DNA from: Salinarimonas sp.
Lineage (GTDB): Bacteria > Pseudomonadota > Alphaproteobacteria > Rhizobiales > Beijerinckiaceae
Assembly: GCF_040111675.1 (NCBI RefSeq)
Contig: NZ_CP157794.1
Location: 3,431,501 to 3,495,500 of the forward strand
DNA length: 64,000 nt
Direction: 5' to 3'
Position 1 is the first letter of the stretch. Every line of letters starts with the position of its first letter. Under the pieces are notes generated by a model that was given only the letters and a program-made list of their open reading frames with translations, searched no databases and was not told where the DNA came from. Position numbers and translations under genes: made by a program. Shown here piece by piece: positions 44,718 to 54,071 of this stretch.

Positions 44718-44806
44718 GAAGTCGTCAACAGGGAGGCGTCAAACAGAGTGGACAGGAGCCACTCGCATCCAGAGAACTGGACACCTGCATTCATCAAGCA
44801 AAAAGC

Positions 44807-44821
44807 TTAATGACCGGTTAA
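44807..44821. promoter_or_regulatory. Perfect CtrA-type box TTAA-N7-TTAA
   Basis: Full consensus match in a convergent intergenic region, between the toxin gene and the end of the DUF1192 gene. No coding gene starts beside it, so if functional it would serve an unannotated RNA or a distant promoter. Confidence 0.4.
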
Positions 44822-44876
44822 CGAAACGCAGCGCCTTCGCACGTCCTGGACGATTTCGGCACAAACGCCCGCGGCG

Positions 44877-45083
44877 TCACGTCGCGGGCTTGAAGAAGGC
44901 GTCCGCGGCCGACTTCGAATCCTGCTTCTTCGCCTTCGCCTCCCGCAGCCGTCCGATCTCCTGCTCGAGCGCGTTGATCCGCTCGTCGAGCTCCTCGATG
45001 GACAGGTGGGCGAGGTCCTGCCCGATCACGTGCGTGTCGGGGCGGGGGCGCGGCAGCTCCTCGCCGAAGGGATCGATGGACAT
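44877..45083 (-). CDS. DUF1192-family small protein
   Basis: A 68-aa protein of the DUF1192 family, found in alphaproteobacteria beside the quinone oxidoreductase and TrcR genes, as here. It begins MSIDPFGEELPRPRPDTHVI. The core HLSIEELDERINALEQEIGR looks like a short coiled coil, and the tail is lysine-rich. The function is not established. The ATG at 45083 is preceded by a purine-rich GGAGGAGACGCGAG. Confidence 0.9.
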   Translation of the reverse strand: MSIDPFGEELPRPRPDTHVIGQDLAHLSIEELDERINALEQEIGRLREAKAKKQDSKSAADAFFKPAT

Positions 45084-45250
45084 CTCGCGTCTCCTCCAGG
45101 CGGCGTGTGTCTCTCCGTCCCATGCTAGCGCGATCGGGCGCGCGAGGCCAACCGGGGCCGGGATCTCCGCCGCGGGAGGACGCCTTGCCAACGCGTCCGC
45201 GCGCGTGTCACCTCGCGGGTGATCCACACAGTCGCCGAGAGGAGCCCGCC

Positions 45251-46261
45251 ATGCCCGACGCCAGCCCGATCCCGCAGACGATGCGCGCCGTGATCGCCGA
45301 GGGCGGCGGCGGGCCCGAGGTGCTGACCCTGGTCGAGCGCCCCGTGCCGACGCCCGGCCCCGGCGAGATCCTGGTGAAGGTCGCGGCGGCGGGCATCAAC
45401 CGTCCCGACGTGATCCAGCGCGAGGGGAACTACCCCCCTCCCCCCGGCGCGCCGAACGTGCTCGGTCTCGAGATCGCCGGCACAGTCGTCGCGCGCGGCG
45501 CGGGCGCGACGCGCTACGCCGAGGGCGAGACGGTGATGGCGCTCGTGCCCGGCGGCGGCTACGCCGACTATTGCCTCGCGCACGAGGACAACACGCTGCC
45601 CGCGCCCACCGGGCTCTCGATGGTCGAGGCCGGCGCCATCCCGGAGACCTACTTCACGGTGTGGACCAACGTGTTCGACCGCGGCCGCCTCGCCGCGGGC
45701 GAGACGCTTCTCGTCCACGGCGGCTCGTCGGGCATCGGCACCACCGCGATCCAGCTGGCCAAGGCCTTCGGCGCGCGGGTGATCGTCACCGCCGGCACGG
45801 CGGAGAAATGCGCGCGCTGCCTCGAGCTCGGCGCCGATCGCGCCGTGAACTACAGACAAGAGGACTTCGTCGCCGCCGCCAAGGACTTCACCGGCGGGCG
45901 CGGCGTCGACTTGATCCTCGACATGGTCGGCGGCGACTACATCCCGCGCAATTACGAGGCCGCCGCGACGGAGGGCCGGATCGTGCAGATCGCCTTCCTG
46001 AAGAGCCCGAAGGTCGAGGTCGACTTCCGTCGCCTGATGCTGAAGCGCCTCACCCACACCGGCTCGACGCTGCGCCCGCGCAGCGTGGCGCAGAAGGCCG
46101 AGATCGCCGCCGCGCTCACCCGCGAGGTCGTGCCGCTCATCGGCCAGGGCCGCTGCAGGCCGGTGATCGATTCGACCTATCCGCTGGAGCAGGTGCGCGA
46201 GGCGCATGCGCGGATGGATTCGAGCGCGCATGTGGGGAAGATCGTGCTGGTCATGTCATGA
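45251..46261 (+). CDS. NAD(P)H-quinone oxidoreductase (zinc-free MDR family)
   Basis: A 336-aa medium-chain dehydrogenase/reductase of the quinone oxidoreductase (PIG3-like) type. The catalytic-domain entry is PGPGEILVKVAAAGINRPDV, and the NAD(P)-binding fold contains LLVHGGSSGIGTTAIQLAKA (glycine-rich loop near residue 160). Zinc ligands of alcohol dehydrogenases are absent. It probably reduces quinones or enones in the cytosol. GAGAGGAG lies 7 bases before the ATG. It is 167 bases from the divergent DUF1192 gene, an arrangement conserved in Rhizobiales. Confidence 0.92.
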   Translation: MPDASPIPQTMRAVIAEGGGGPEVLTLVERPVPTPGPGEILVKVAAAGINRPDVIQREGNYPPPPGAPNVLGLEIAGTVVARGAGATRYAEGETVMALVPGGGYADYCLAHEDNTLPAPTGLSMVEAGAIPETYFTVWTNVFDRGRLAAGETLLVHGGSSGIGTTAIQLAKAFGARVIVTAGTAEKCARCLELGADRAVNYRQEDFVAAAKDFTGGRGVDLILDMVGGDYIPRNYEAAATEGRIVQIAFLKSPKVEVDFRRLMLKRLTHTGSTLRPRSVAQKAEIAAALTREVVPLIGQGRCRPVIDSTYPLEQVREAHARMDSSAHVGKIVLVMS

Positions 46262-46359
46262 CGGGCGTGCGCACGCGCGAAGCCGTGGCGAGGATCGTCC
46301 CGCCCGGCCGCCCCCTCCCGCGCGCGCCGCGATAGCGCCCCCGCCCCGGCGCATCCTCG

Positions 46360-46388
46360 TTGCGCGCCGGGCGCGAAGCGCCTATATT
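46360..46388 (+). promoter_or_regulatory. Sigma-70-type promoter of trcR
   Basis: TTGCGC (46360-46365), 17-base spacer, TATATT (46383-46388). Same -10 hexamer as the ssrA promoter. It implies a leader of about 125 bases before the GTG start. Confidence 0.65.
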
Positions 46389-46520
46389 CCACCCGTCCCC
46401 TTACAATCGGGTACGTCGTCGCTCCGGCCGCAGCCGGGTCGGAGCACGGAGAAGGTTTGCCGCGCGCCGGCGCATCGCGAGAGATCCGCGGTCCCGCGCT
46501 CGTTTCCAGGAGGAAGTCCC

Positions 46521-47258
46521 GTGTCCGCTGCCGTTCCACTGATGCCGAAGGCGACCGCCGTCTGGCTCGTCGAGAACACGTCGCTGACGTTCGATCAGAT
46601 CGCCGACTTCTGCAAGCTCCACCCCCTCGAGGTGAAGGGCATCGCCGACGGCGAGGTGGCGGCCGGGATCAAGGGCGCGAACCCGATCTCCACGGGCCAG
46701 CTCACCCACGAGGAGATCGAGAAGGCGCAGAAGGACCCGAACCATCGGCTCAAGATCGCGCCTCCGAAGGTCCGCCTGCCCGAGATCAAGACCAAGCGCG
46801 GCCCGCGCTACACCCCGGTCTCGCGCCGGCAGGACCGGCCGAACGCGATCCTCTGGCTCCTGCGCAACCATCCGGAGCTGAAGGACGCGCAGATCATGCG
46901 GCTCGTCGGCACCACCAAGACGACGATCCAGCAGATTCGCGACCGCACCCACTGGAACTCGGCCTCGCTCTCGCCGCTCGATCCCGTCACGCTCGGCCTG
47001 TGCTCGCAGATCGACCTCGACCTCGAGGTCCAGCGCGCCGCCAAGGACCGCCCGGCCGCGCCCGTCGGCGAGGGCGGCCAGACCCTGCTTCCGGCCGACG
47101 TCTCCACGAGCCCGGACTATCAGGCTCCCGAGGAGGAAGAGGAGTACGGCGGCTACGGCGCCCAGCGCCGCCGCGAGGAGGAGGAGCGCGCCGAGGCCGA
47201 TTCGGTCTTCGCCAAGCTCAAGAGCCTCAAGGGACCGGAGGACGAGGAGGAGGAGTGA
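46521..47258 (+). CDS. trcR: Cell-cycle transcriptional regulator TrcR (DUF1013)
   Basis: A 245-aa protein of the DUF1013 family, conserved in alphaproteobacteria and named TrcR from work in Caulobacter/Hyphomicrobiales. It starts SAAVPLMPKATAVWLVENTS. Segments TFDQIADFCKLHPLEVKGIA and NAILWLLRNHPELKDAQIMR are helix-turn-helix-like. The C-terminal ~50 residues are strongly acidic (EEEEEYGG and PEDEEEE). The GTG at 46521 has AGGAGG 7 bases upstream; an in-frame ATG at 46542 is the alternative. A terminator follows 40 bases after the stop. Confidence 0.92.
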   Translation: MSAAVPLMPKATAVWLVENTSLTFDQIADFCKLHPLEVKGIADGEVAAGIKGANPISTGQLTHEEIEKAQKDPNHRLKIAPPKVRLPEIKTKRGPRYTPVSRRQDRPNAILWLLRNHPELKDAQIMRLVGTTKTTIQQIRDRTHWNSASLSPLDPVTLGLCSQIDLDLEVQRAAKDRPAAPVGEGGQTLLPADVSTSPDYQAPEEEEEYGGYGAQRRREEEERAEADSVFAKLKSLKGPEDEEEE

Positions 47259-47298
47259 TCCTCGGCCTCCCTCGATTCGGCGTGTCGACATCTCGAAA

Positions 47299-47325
47299 GG
47301 GCGGTCCCGCGGGGCCGCCCTTTTT
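47299..47325 (+). terminator. Rho-independent terminator after trcR
   Basis: Same 22-base hairpin as at 1265 (arms GGGCGG and CCGCCC), followed by TTTTT and preceded by AAA. It separates trcR from the convergent lysK. Confidence 0.9.
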
Positions 47326-47336
47326 CGTGTCCGCTC

Positions 47337-49022
47337 TCACCCCTCGCGCGCGGCGAGGAACGCCGCGTGCTCGCGCTCCAGCGCACCCGACAGCGCCTTC
47401 TCGATCAGCGCCCGCGTCTCCGCCACGCCGTAGAGCGCGACGAACGACCCGAAGCGGGGGCCGCGCTCCTCGCCGAGCAGCACCTGGTAGAGGGTCGAGA
47501 ACCAGGTCTGGGAGACGCCCGGGCGCCCGTCCGGGCTCTTCGACTTGCCGGACGTGTCGGGGAAATGCGTGCGGCCGACCTCGTAGACCACGTCCTGCAG
47601 GGCGGCGGCGTCGGTCGAGCCCGCCATCGGCGCGAGCGCGCGGTCGAGGTCCTCGAGCGCGGCGCGCTCCTCGGGCGTCGGCGCGCGGTAGGTCTTCGCC
47701 GGGCGCACGAAGTCGCGGTAGTAGCGCACCGCGAGGTGGACGAGCCTGTCGAGCCGCGGATGCGTCTGCGGCGAGGCCGTGGGGGCGTAGCGGCGGATGA
47801 AGGCCCAGAGCAGCCCCGGCTCCTCGGCGTTCGCGACCGCGACGAGGTTGAGCAGCATGCCGAAGGTGATCTGCGCCGCCGGCGCGTTTCCGCCCTCGCT
47901 CTGCACCGTCTCCGGCTCCGGCGGAGCGCCGCCGTGGATGTGCCAGACCGGGTTGCCGAGCCGGTTCTTGTCGTCCTGGCGCTGGTAGCGCTCGAGGAAC
48001 GAGAGATACTCGTCGACGTGCTTGGGGATGACGTCGAAGAACAGCCGCTTCGCCTCGCGCGGGCGGTTGTACATGTAGAGCGACAGGCTCTCCGGCGTGC
48101 CGTAGGTCAGCCACTCGTCGATGGTCAGGCCGTTGCCCTTGGACTTCGAGATCTTCTGGCCGTTCTGGTCGAGGAAGAGCTCGTAGTTGAAGCCCTCCGG
48201 CGGCTCGGCCCCGAGCGCCCGGGCGATGGCGCCGGAGACCTTCACCGAGTCGATCAGGTCCTTGCCGGCCATCTCGTAGTCGACGCCGAGCGCCACCCAG
48301 CGCATGGCCCAGTCGGGCTTCCATTGCAGCTTGGCGTGCCCGCCGGTCACCGGCGTCTCGTAGCGCGTGCCCGTCTCGGGGTCGCGCCAGACGATCGTGC
48401 CGGCGGCGACGTTGCGCTCCTCGGTCGGCACCTGCATGACGACGCCCGTCTCCGGGTGGATCGGCAGGAAGGGCGAGTAGGTCGCCCGCCGCTCCTCGCC
48501 GAGCGTTGGCAGCATGATGGCGAGCACCGCCTCGTAGCGCTCGAGCACGCGCAGCAGCGTCTCGTCGAAGCGGCCCGAGCGGTAGCACTCCGTCGAGGAC
48601 AGGAAGGTGTAGTCGAAGCCGAAGGCGTCGAGGAAGGCGCGCAGGCGGGCGTTGTTGTGGTGGCCGAAGCTCTCGTGCGTGCCGAACGGGTCCGGCACCT
48701 TCGTCAGCGGCAGGCCGAGGGCGCCGCGCAGGAGCTCCTGGTTCGGCAGGTTGTCGGGCACCTTGCGCAGGCCGTCCATGTCGTCCGAGAAGGCGACGAG
48801 GCGCGTGTGGATCGCGTCGTCGGTCAGCGCGCGGAAGGCGTTGCGCACCATGGTCGTGCGCGCCACCTCGCCGAACGTGCCGATATGCGGCAGTCCGGAC
48901 GGCCCGTATCCGGTCTCGAACACGACCTCTTTCTTGCCCGTACGCTCCAGGCGCGCGAGAAGCTTGCGCGCCTCCTCGAAGGGCCAGGCGTTGGCGGAGC
49001 CGAGGGCGTCCGGATCGATCAT
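47337..49022 (-). CDS. lysK: Class I lysyl-tRNA synthetase
   Basis: A 561-aa class I LysRS, the form found in archaea and alphaproteobacteria in place of the class II enzyme. The HIGH-like motif is in [19 protein letters not shown] and the KMSKS-like motif is KISKSKG near residue 295. The alpha-helix-cage anticodon domain forms the C-terminal ~200 residues. No gap or frameshift is seen. It starts at ATG 49022 and converges on trcR. Confidence 0.97.
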   Translation of the reverse strand: MIDPDALGSANAWPFEEARKLLARLERTGKKEVVFETGYGPSGLPHIGTFGEVARTTMVRNAFRALTDDAIHTRLVAFSDDMDGLRKVPDNLPNQELLRGALGLPLTKVPDPFGTHESFGHHNNARLRAFLDAFGFDYTFLSSTECYRSGRFDETLLRVLERYEAVLAIMLPTLGEERRATYSPFLPIHPETGVVMQVPTEERNVAAGTIVWRDPETGTRYETPVTGGHAKLQWKPDWAMRWVALGVDYEMAGKDLIDSVKVSGAIARALGAEPPEGFNYELFLDQNGQKISKSKGNGLTIDEWLTYGTPESLSLYMYNRPREAKRLFFDVIPKHVDEYLSFLERYQRQDDKNRLGNPVWHIHGGAPPEPETVQSEGGNAPAAQITFGMLLNLVAVANAEEPGLLWAFIRRYAPTASPQTHPRLDRLVHLAVRYYRDFVRPAKTYRAPTPEERAALEDLDRALAPMAGSTDAAALQDVVYEVGRTHFPDTSGKSKSPDGRPGVSQTWFSTLYQVLLGEERGPRFGSFVALYGVAETRALIEKALSGALEREHAAFLAAREG

Positions 49023-49128
49023 CGCGGTCGGGTTCCTTTTTCGAGCGAACGGGCTGGCTTACGCCCGCCCCGCGCGAAAGGTCAACAGGGGCGTGAGGGC
49101 GCGGGGGCGGTCGGGCGGAGACGAGGGC

Positions 49129-50385
49129 TCACGCCCCCCTCCCCCGCACCACCACCCACGCATACCACCCGAGCGCCCCCGCCGCCCCCACGGCATAGCC
49201 CACCGGCACGGCCGTCAGGCCGAGCGTCGGATAGACGGCGGCGCACGCGGCCGCCGCCACCGCCGTGTAGCCCACGCCGCCGGCGAGCAGCGCGCCCTTG
49301 GCGCCGATGGCATGGACGAGCGCGCCCGTCATCGCCATGGCGAAGACCAGCGCGTGGGCGAGGAAGAGGTCGCGCAGGAGGCTGGCATGGGGGACCATGT
49401 CCGAACCGAAGACGAGGGCGAGGATCGGGGCGCCGGCGAGGTGGAAGAAGGCGCCGCCGCCGAGGCCCAGCGCGAGGCCGGCGAGAAGCGCGAAGGCGAG
49501 CCAGATGGCCTTGCGGCGGCCCTCGGCGAGGGCGGGCGCGGCCTTCTGCAGGACGAGCTGCGCCATCGCCGCCTGGACGATGCCGGCGAGCACGACGAAC
49601 TGGTAGCAGGCGACGACGGCGCCCGTGGCCTCGAGCCCGCCCATGCGCTCGACCACGAGCCGCACGGCGAAGGCGGAGGCCGCGGTCGCGGCGGCGGCCG
49701 CGCCGAAGACGACGCCCTTCTTCAGAACGCGCCCCGCGACCTCGGCGAAGGCCGGCGCCCCCGGCGCGCGGCTCGGCCGCGGCGGGGCGGCGCGGGTGAG
49801 GACGGCGAAGAGCCCGACGAAGGCGAGCGCCGTCGCCGCCGCGGTCGCCCCGAGCGCGCCGAGCGCATAGGCCGCGGCCGTCATCGCGGCGACGATCACG
49901 GCGAGCCGCACGGCCGCCTCGGCCAGGATGCGGCCGGTGCGCTCCGCGCGCTGCAGGTAGCCGATGCGGATGTCGAAGACGGCCTCGAAGAACTTCACCA
50001 CGAAGACGAGCGCCGCCGCTCCGAGATAGGGCCAGGCCTCGGCGTTCGCGGCGAGGAGGAGGCCGAGCGGCGCGAGCACGAGGAGCGAGGCGCCGACGCG
50101 CAGGGCGAGCAGCGCGCGATACTCCTCCTCGGGATGCTGGCCGCGCAGGATCTCGGCGCGCAGGGCGAGATTGGTGAAGTAGAAGGCGAACACGATCAGC
50201 GCCTGGGCGAGGCCGGCCACGCCCGCGGCCTCGAGCCCGAAGGCGCGGGTGATCAGGACGAAGGCGGTCCAGCTGACGAGCGCGTTCAGCACCGCGGCGA
50301 GCGAGAGCGTCGCCGTGTGCGAGGCGAAGACGAGGGCGAGGCGCGTCCTGGCCGGCGCCGGCGCGGTGTCGGCCGTGTCCGCCAT
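49129..50385 (-). CDS. Polysaccharide/oligosaccharide flippase (Wzx-like)
   Basis: A 418-aa membrane protein with about 12 hydrophobic segments, consistent with the MATE-like MVF/PST superfamily that flips lipid-linked glycans. Segments include AVLNALVSWTAFVLITRAFG and, midway, RVLKKGVVFGAAAAATAASA and VVACYQFVVLAGIVQAAMAQ. It follows the glycosyltransferase gene by 10 bases, so the two form an operon for surface polysaccharide. The rest of a biosynthesis cluster is not present. Confidence 0.82.
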   Translation of the reverse strand: MADTADTAPAPARTRLALVFASHTATLSLAAVLNALVSWTAFVLITRAFGLEAAGVAGLAQALIVFAFYFTNLALRAEILRGQHPEEEYRALLALRVGASLLVLAPLGLLLAANAEAWPYLGAAALVFVVKFFEAVFDIRIGYLQRAERTGRILAEAAVRLAVIVAAMTAAAYALGALGATAAATALAFVGLFAVLTRAAPPRPSRAPGAPAFAEVAGRVLKKGVVFGAAAAATAASAFAVRLVVERMGGLEATGAVVACYQFVVLAGIVQAAMAQLVLQKAAPALAEGRRKAIWLAFALLAGLALGLGGGAFFHLAGAPILALVFGSDMVPHASLLRDLFLAHALVFAMAMTGALVHAIGAKGALLAGGVGYTAVAAAACAAVYPTLGLTAVPVGYAVGAAGALGWYAWVVVRGRGA

Positions 50386-50395
50386 CGCGGTCTCC

Positions 50396-51574
50396 TCAGG
50401 CGTCGGCGCCGGCGACGGCGCGATAGAAGGCGAGGCGCTTGGGATGCACCACGTCGGCGACGTAGGCCTCGGCCACGGCGAGGCTCGCCGCGCTCAGGGC
50501 CCGATAGGCCTCGCCCTGGAGCGCGTGGGCGCGGCCGAGCGCGGCCGCCCAGGCCTCGGGCGTGTTGGGGCTGACGACGTGCTCGCCCTCGACGAGCTCG
50601 CGATTGCCGGGCAGGTCGCTCGCGTAGCAGACGAGCCCGCGCGCCGAGGCCTCGATGAGCGCCCGCGGCAGCCCTTCCTGGCGCGACGGCAGGACGAAGA
50701 CGTCCGCCGCGTCGAGGCGCGCCATCAGCTCGTCGCCCCAGGAGGCGAAGCCGCCGAAGGCGATCCGGTCGGCGACGCCGTGCGCCTCGGCCATGGCCTC
50801 GAAGACGCGGCGGTTCTCGCCGTCGCCGACGAAATCGAGCGTGCAGGGTACGCCCGCCGCCTTCAGGAGCGCCACGGCGCGAATCATGATGTCCTGGCCC
50901 TTGATGTGCTTCTGCATGACGCCGACCTGCACGAGCCGTAGCGTGTCCGAATCGCGGCGCTCCCGCGGCTGCTGCCGCACGAAGGACCGCGGCAGGTTGA
51001 GCGTCGTGTAGTTCGTCGCGAGGGCGTCGCGCGCCGGCGGATAGGCGTCCTGCAGGGCCTTGGCGGTGACGTAGGACGACCAGCGCGCCTTGCGGCAGAC
51101 GAGCTTCGTCAGCGCGACCATGACGAGCTTCAGCAGCACCCGGCCGCGGACGTTGTAGGAATTCTTCGAATAGGTCAGCGCCGGGTCGGCCATCACCTCG
51201 ACCGCATAGGGCGTGCGGCGCGCGATCAGCATCAGGCCGAAGACGAGGGGAAAGAAGCCCGGGACGCGCAGGATCACGGCGTCCTCGGGCCCGATCTTGC
51301 GGGCGAGCCCGGCGACCTTGACGAGCTGGCGCAGGAAGAGGCCGATGTTCCGGGTATAGGCCAGCGACAGCATGGAGACCCCCGGCCCGTCGGCGCGCTC
51401 GGCCTTGGCATCCTCCTCCTCCTTCACGCGTGCGAGCACGCGTACGTCCTCGAAGACGTCGGCGTAGCGGAAGAGGAACTGCGTGTAGCCGAACCGCCGC
51501 GAGGCCGGATGCGGACCGTTGCGGACGAAGTCGCCGTCCATCACCAGCACGAGGCCGGGTCGTTGCGCGCTCAT
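50396..51574 (-). CDS. Glycosyltransferase family 4-type protein
   Basis: A 392-aa GT-B fold enzyme. The N-terminal domain begins RPGLVLVMDGDFVRNGPHPA, and the C-terminal nucleotide-sugar domain includes LRLVQVGVMQKHIKGQDIMI, CTLDFVGDGENRRVFEAMAE and the E-x7-E-like motif VFVLPSRQEGLPRALIEASA. It would transfer a sugar to a lipid- or glycan-linked acceptor at the inner membrane. First gene of the pair with the flippase. Donor and acceptor cannot be told from sequence. Confidence 0.88.
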   Translation of the reverse strand: MSAQRPGLVLVMDGDFVRNGPHPASRRFGYTQFLFRYADVFEDVRVLARVKEEEDAKAERADGPGVSMLSLAYTRNIGLFLRQLVKVAGLARKIGPEDAVILRVPGFFPLVFGLMLIARRTPYAVEVMADPALTYSKNSYNVRGRVLLKLVMVALTKLVCRKARWSSYVTAKALQDAYPPARDALATNYTTLNLPRSFVRQQPRERRDSDTLRLVQVGVMQKHIKGQDIMIRAVALLKAAGVPCTLDFVGDGENRRVFEAMAEAHGVADRIAFGGFASWGDELMARLDAADVFVLPSRQEGLPRALIEASARGLVCYASDLPGNRELVEGEHVVSPNTPEAWAAALGRAHALQGEAYRALSAASLAVAEAYVADVVHPKRLAFYRAVAGADA

Positions 51575-51707
51575 GAGCCCTCCGTTCGGGCGCCGCCGCG
51601 TCCCCTTTCGAGGCGCGGCGCGGCGAGACGCCCGCGAACCGTCGACGCGGCTTTCTACAGCGGAAGTCTTGCCATTCCCTTCAGGAGGCCCGAGTCGGGC
51701 GCGCGAG

Positions 51708-51741
51708 AAAAAAAGCCCGCCGACACGAGGTCGACGGGCTT
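51708..51741 (-). terminator. Terminator of the Xre regulator gene
   Basis: AAGCCCG-C-CGAC and GTCG-A-CGGGCTT arms around ACGAG, with seven A on the plus-strand 5' side that give a U-run on the minus-strand RNA. It is 113 bases beyond the Xre stop. The 51575-51853 interval holds nothing else recognisable. Confidence 0.82.
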
Positions 51742-51853
51742 CGAGGTGCTCTCGATGTACGCCCCCACAGGCGCACGGCCAACGATAGGCCGCAGTTCCG
51801 AATGGGGCAACGGCTTTCTTCGCATTTGTTAGAGCGACGCCTCGCCGCGCGGA

Positions 51854-52324
51854 TCAGGCGCCGCCGCGGCTCGAAGGCCGGCGCACGCGCCGCACGAAGC
51901 TCGGACGCCGAACCCCGTCCGCGAGCGCCCCGGCGAGCTCGACGAACTTCCGGCGCACGGCCGTGTCGTCGATCGACAGGAAGGCTCGCACCAGCGCGCG
52001 CCCGTCGTCGGTCGCGAGCAGGCGCTGCGCGTCGAGCCCCACCTCGTAGGCCGCGCCGCTCTCGCGCAGGTGGGCGGGATACGGATCGAAGAACTCGCCG
52101 ATCTCGCAACGCAAGGCGTTGGCGATGGCGTAGAGACGTCTCGCGCCGACACGGTCGGTCCCGTTCTCGTATTTCTGGACCTGCTGGTAAGACACGCCGA
52201 TCTGTTGCGCGAGCATCTGCTGGTTCAGCCCGAGCTCGGCGCGACGCGCCTTCATTCGCCGGCCGATCTCGCGGTCGATCTCGGTCGGATGCTTCTTCGT
52301 GTCCACCTTCGGCTCATCACCCAT
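51854..52324 (-). CDS. Xre-family regulator (PraR-like)
   Basis: A 156-aa Cro/CI-type regulator. The helix-turn-helix at ~22-80 reads RRAELGLNQQMLAQQIGVSY and VQKYENGTDRVGARRLYAIA, very close to the alphaproteobacterial group that includes PraR of Rhizobium leguminosarum. The C-terminal ~70 residues are helical, ending in a basic tail. PraR regulates biofilm and surface-attachment genes, so control of the adjacent polysaccharide genes is possible. The ATG at 52324 follows GGGGGAG; an earlier in-frame GTG is less likely. Confidence 0.88.
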   Translation of the reverse strand: MGDEPKVDTKKHPTEIDREIGRRMKARRAELGLNQQMLAQQIGVSYQQVQKYENGTDRVGARRLYAIANALRCEIGEFFDPYPAHLRESGAAYEVGLDAQRLLATDDGRALVRAFLSIDDTAVRRKFVELAGALADGVRRPSFVRRVRRPSSRGGA

Positions 52325-52967
52325 CGTGGCTACTCCCCCGTGAGGCGCGACGCCGCGCACTGGCTTCCTCCGACGCGACGGGCGACCGAACGCCCGCGTG
52401 CGCCGTGCACGCTTTCAGACCCATCGGGCCCCGACCCGCGCTGGTACGGCGCGCGCAGGGGTGGATGCCGGGTTTCCGAAAACGTCTACGACAGCATTTG
52501 AAGCAGCAATCTTCGCGTGTCAAACTAAAAACGTGTACTTCGGTCTTTTTTCGACCCAGGAGTCTGTTTTGCGTGTATCCTGAAAGCACTCTCGCAAAAG
52601 TAGCAAGGCGATCACCGGCGCGTGCAGGGCCTCGCCCTCTGCGTCTCATCGGAGTCATGCCCACCATCACGATACTCCGCCCGATGGTATAGCCTGCCCG
52701 CGAAGATAGCTCGCCGACATCGATTTCCTTTGTACGCCGCTGACCTAGCGTTGATATAAACGATTACCGGTCGCAAACATCTATTTAATGGACGGGCCCG
52801 TAAGGCAAGTCCGGAATCGACCCGAATTCGCTGGCGTGGCGCCTATCGACAATTGGAGGCCGCTCGTCGCGGCCGCGCGCGCGAAACCGAATCAGCAGGC
52901 GTACGCGGAAAGCCGGACAGGCGCGAGACGGCCTCACCGGCGGACGCTCATCGATGTTGCGGAAAAA
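52325..52967. other. Gene-free interval, relatively AT-rich
   Basis: About 640 bases without a supported gene. The part from ~52480 to 52800 is visibly richer in A/T than its surroundings (for example around 52520-52580 and 52740-52790) and contains short CGTGT direct repeats near 52516-52555. It probably holds the promoter of the Xre gene and the downstream edge of tRNA-Pro. Confidence 0.5.
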
Positions 52968-53045
52968 TGGTCGGAGCGGCGGGATTTGAACCCACGACCC
53001 CTTGTCCCCCAGACAAGTGCGCTAACCGGGCTGCGCTACGCTCCG
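52968..53045 (-). tRNA. tRNA-Pro (anticodon GGG)
   Basis: A 78-base cloverleaf with encoded CCA. Acceptor CGGAGCG pairs with CGCTCCG. The anticodon stem CTTGT/ACAAG surrounds the loop CTGGGGG, giving GGG. The T arm is GTGGGTTCAAATCCCGC. It decodes CCC/CCU codons. Confidence 0.97.
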
Positions 53046-53119
53046 ACGTGAGGAGGGAGATAGCCTCTCGCGCCGGCCGACGCAAGCCCGAACCGGCGCC
53101 CGCGCGCGGAAAAGCCCTC

Positions 53120-53617
53120 TCATCCGCCCTCGGCCGGCTCCCGGAGGGCGGAGAGGAGCCGCTCGCACTCGACGAGCTCGTCGAGGGCCCCGCGCAGCGC
53201 TCGTGCGGCGTCGTCGGAGAGGAGCGACAGGCGATCGTCGTCGTCGGCGCGATCCTTGGCGAAGGCGGCCTCCTCCGCCGTGTCCTCGCCGCGCTCGGCG
53301 TCCGTGCCTGCGCTCTCGCCGGTGAGGGAGGGCTCGACCTTGGCCTCGCCGCGGCCCACCGCCGCGACGAAGCGCACGCCCTGGCTCTTGAGCAGGCGCT
53401 GCACGCCCTTGATCGTGTAGCCCTCGCCGTAGAGCAGGTGGCGGATGCCGCGCAGGAGATCGACGTCCTCGGGCCGGTAGAAGCGCCGGCCGCCGCCGCG
53501 CTTGAGCGGCTTGATCTGGGCGAATTTCGTTTCCCAGAAGCGCAGGACGTGCTGGGGCAGGTCGAGATCGTCCGCGACCTCGCTGATCGTGCGGAAGGCC
53601 TGGGGTCCCTTGTCCAT
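53120..53617 (-). CDS. MerR-family transcriptional regulator
   Basis: A 165-aa protein with the MerR winged helix at the N-terminus ([25 protein letters not shown], then [20 protein letters not shown]). A variable acidic linker follows, then a helical C-terminus without metal-binding cysteines. It is the conserved gene downstream of ihfA in the Rhizobiales plsX-fabH-ihfA-merR cluster; its targets are not established. The ATG at 53617 has GGAGGG just upstream and was preferred to the GTG one codon earlier. Confidence 0.9.
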   Translation of the reverse strand: MDKGPQAFRTISEVADDLDLPQHVLRFWETKFAQIKPLKRGGGRRFYRPEDVDLLRGIRHLLYGEGYTIKGVQRLLKSQGVRFVAAVGRGEAKVEPSLTGESAGTDAERGEDTAEEAAFAKDRADDDDRLSLLSDDAARALRGALDELVECERLLSALREPAEGG

Positions 53618-53663
53618 CACGCCCCTCCTTCGGGGTGGCGCGGCGCGCGGCGCCGATCGACGC

Positions 53664-53978
53664 TCAGTCCTCGCCGTCCTTCACCGTCTCGCCGTTGATG
53701 CGCGCCTTGAGCACGTTGGACGGCTTGAACACCATGACGCGCCGCGGCTCGATCGGCACCTCGACGCCGGTCTTCGGGTTGCGGCCGACGCGCTCGCCCT
53801 TCTCGCGCACCACGAACGAGCCGAAGGAGGACAGCTTCACCGTCTCCCCGCGCTCGAGGCAGTCGCAGATCTCGGCGAGGACCGATTCGACCAGCTCGGC
53901 CGATTCCGTGCGCGAGAGGCCGACGCGTTGGTACACCGCCTCGCACAGATCCGCGCGCGTCACCGTCCGTCCCGCCAT
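53664..53978 (-). CDS. ihfA: Integration host factor subunit alpha
   Basis: A 104-aa DNA-bending protein of the HU/IHF family that forms a heterodimer with IhfB. It begins [20 protein letters not shown]. The beta-arm signature is [20 protein letters not shown] with the conserved proline-bearing tip, and it closes with [13 protein letters not shown]. Length and the alpha-type N-terminus (TRADLCEAV) support IhfA over HU. Confidence 0.96.
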   Translation of the reverse strand: MAGRTVTRADLCEAVYQRVGLSRTESAELVESVLAEICDCLERGETVKLSSFGSFVVREKGERVGRNPKTGVEVPIEPRRVMVFKPSNVLKARINGETVKDGED

Positions 53979-54071
53979 GGCAAGCCCCCTCGTACCGCCG
54001 CATCGGCGCGCAAACGCTAGGCAATGGCGCGCCGTGAATCAACTCCGCACGGGGCCGAACCCCCGACACTC

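Noticed and set aside
49129..51574. Complete capsule or O-antigen cluster.
   Set aside because: Only a flippase and one glycosyltransferase are present; neighbours are lysK and a regulator.
52788..53051. Plus-strand frame ending in SERRDLNPRPLVPQTSALTG-type sequence.
   Set aside because: This is the well-known spurious translation of the antisense strand of a tRNA gene (tRNA-Pro here).
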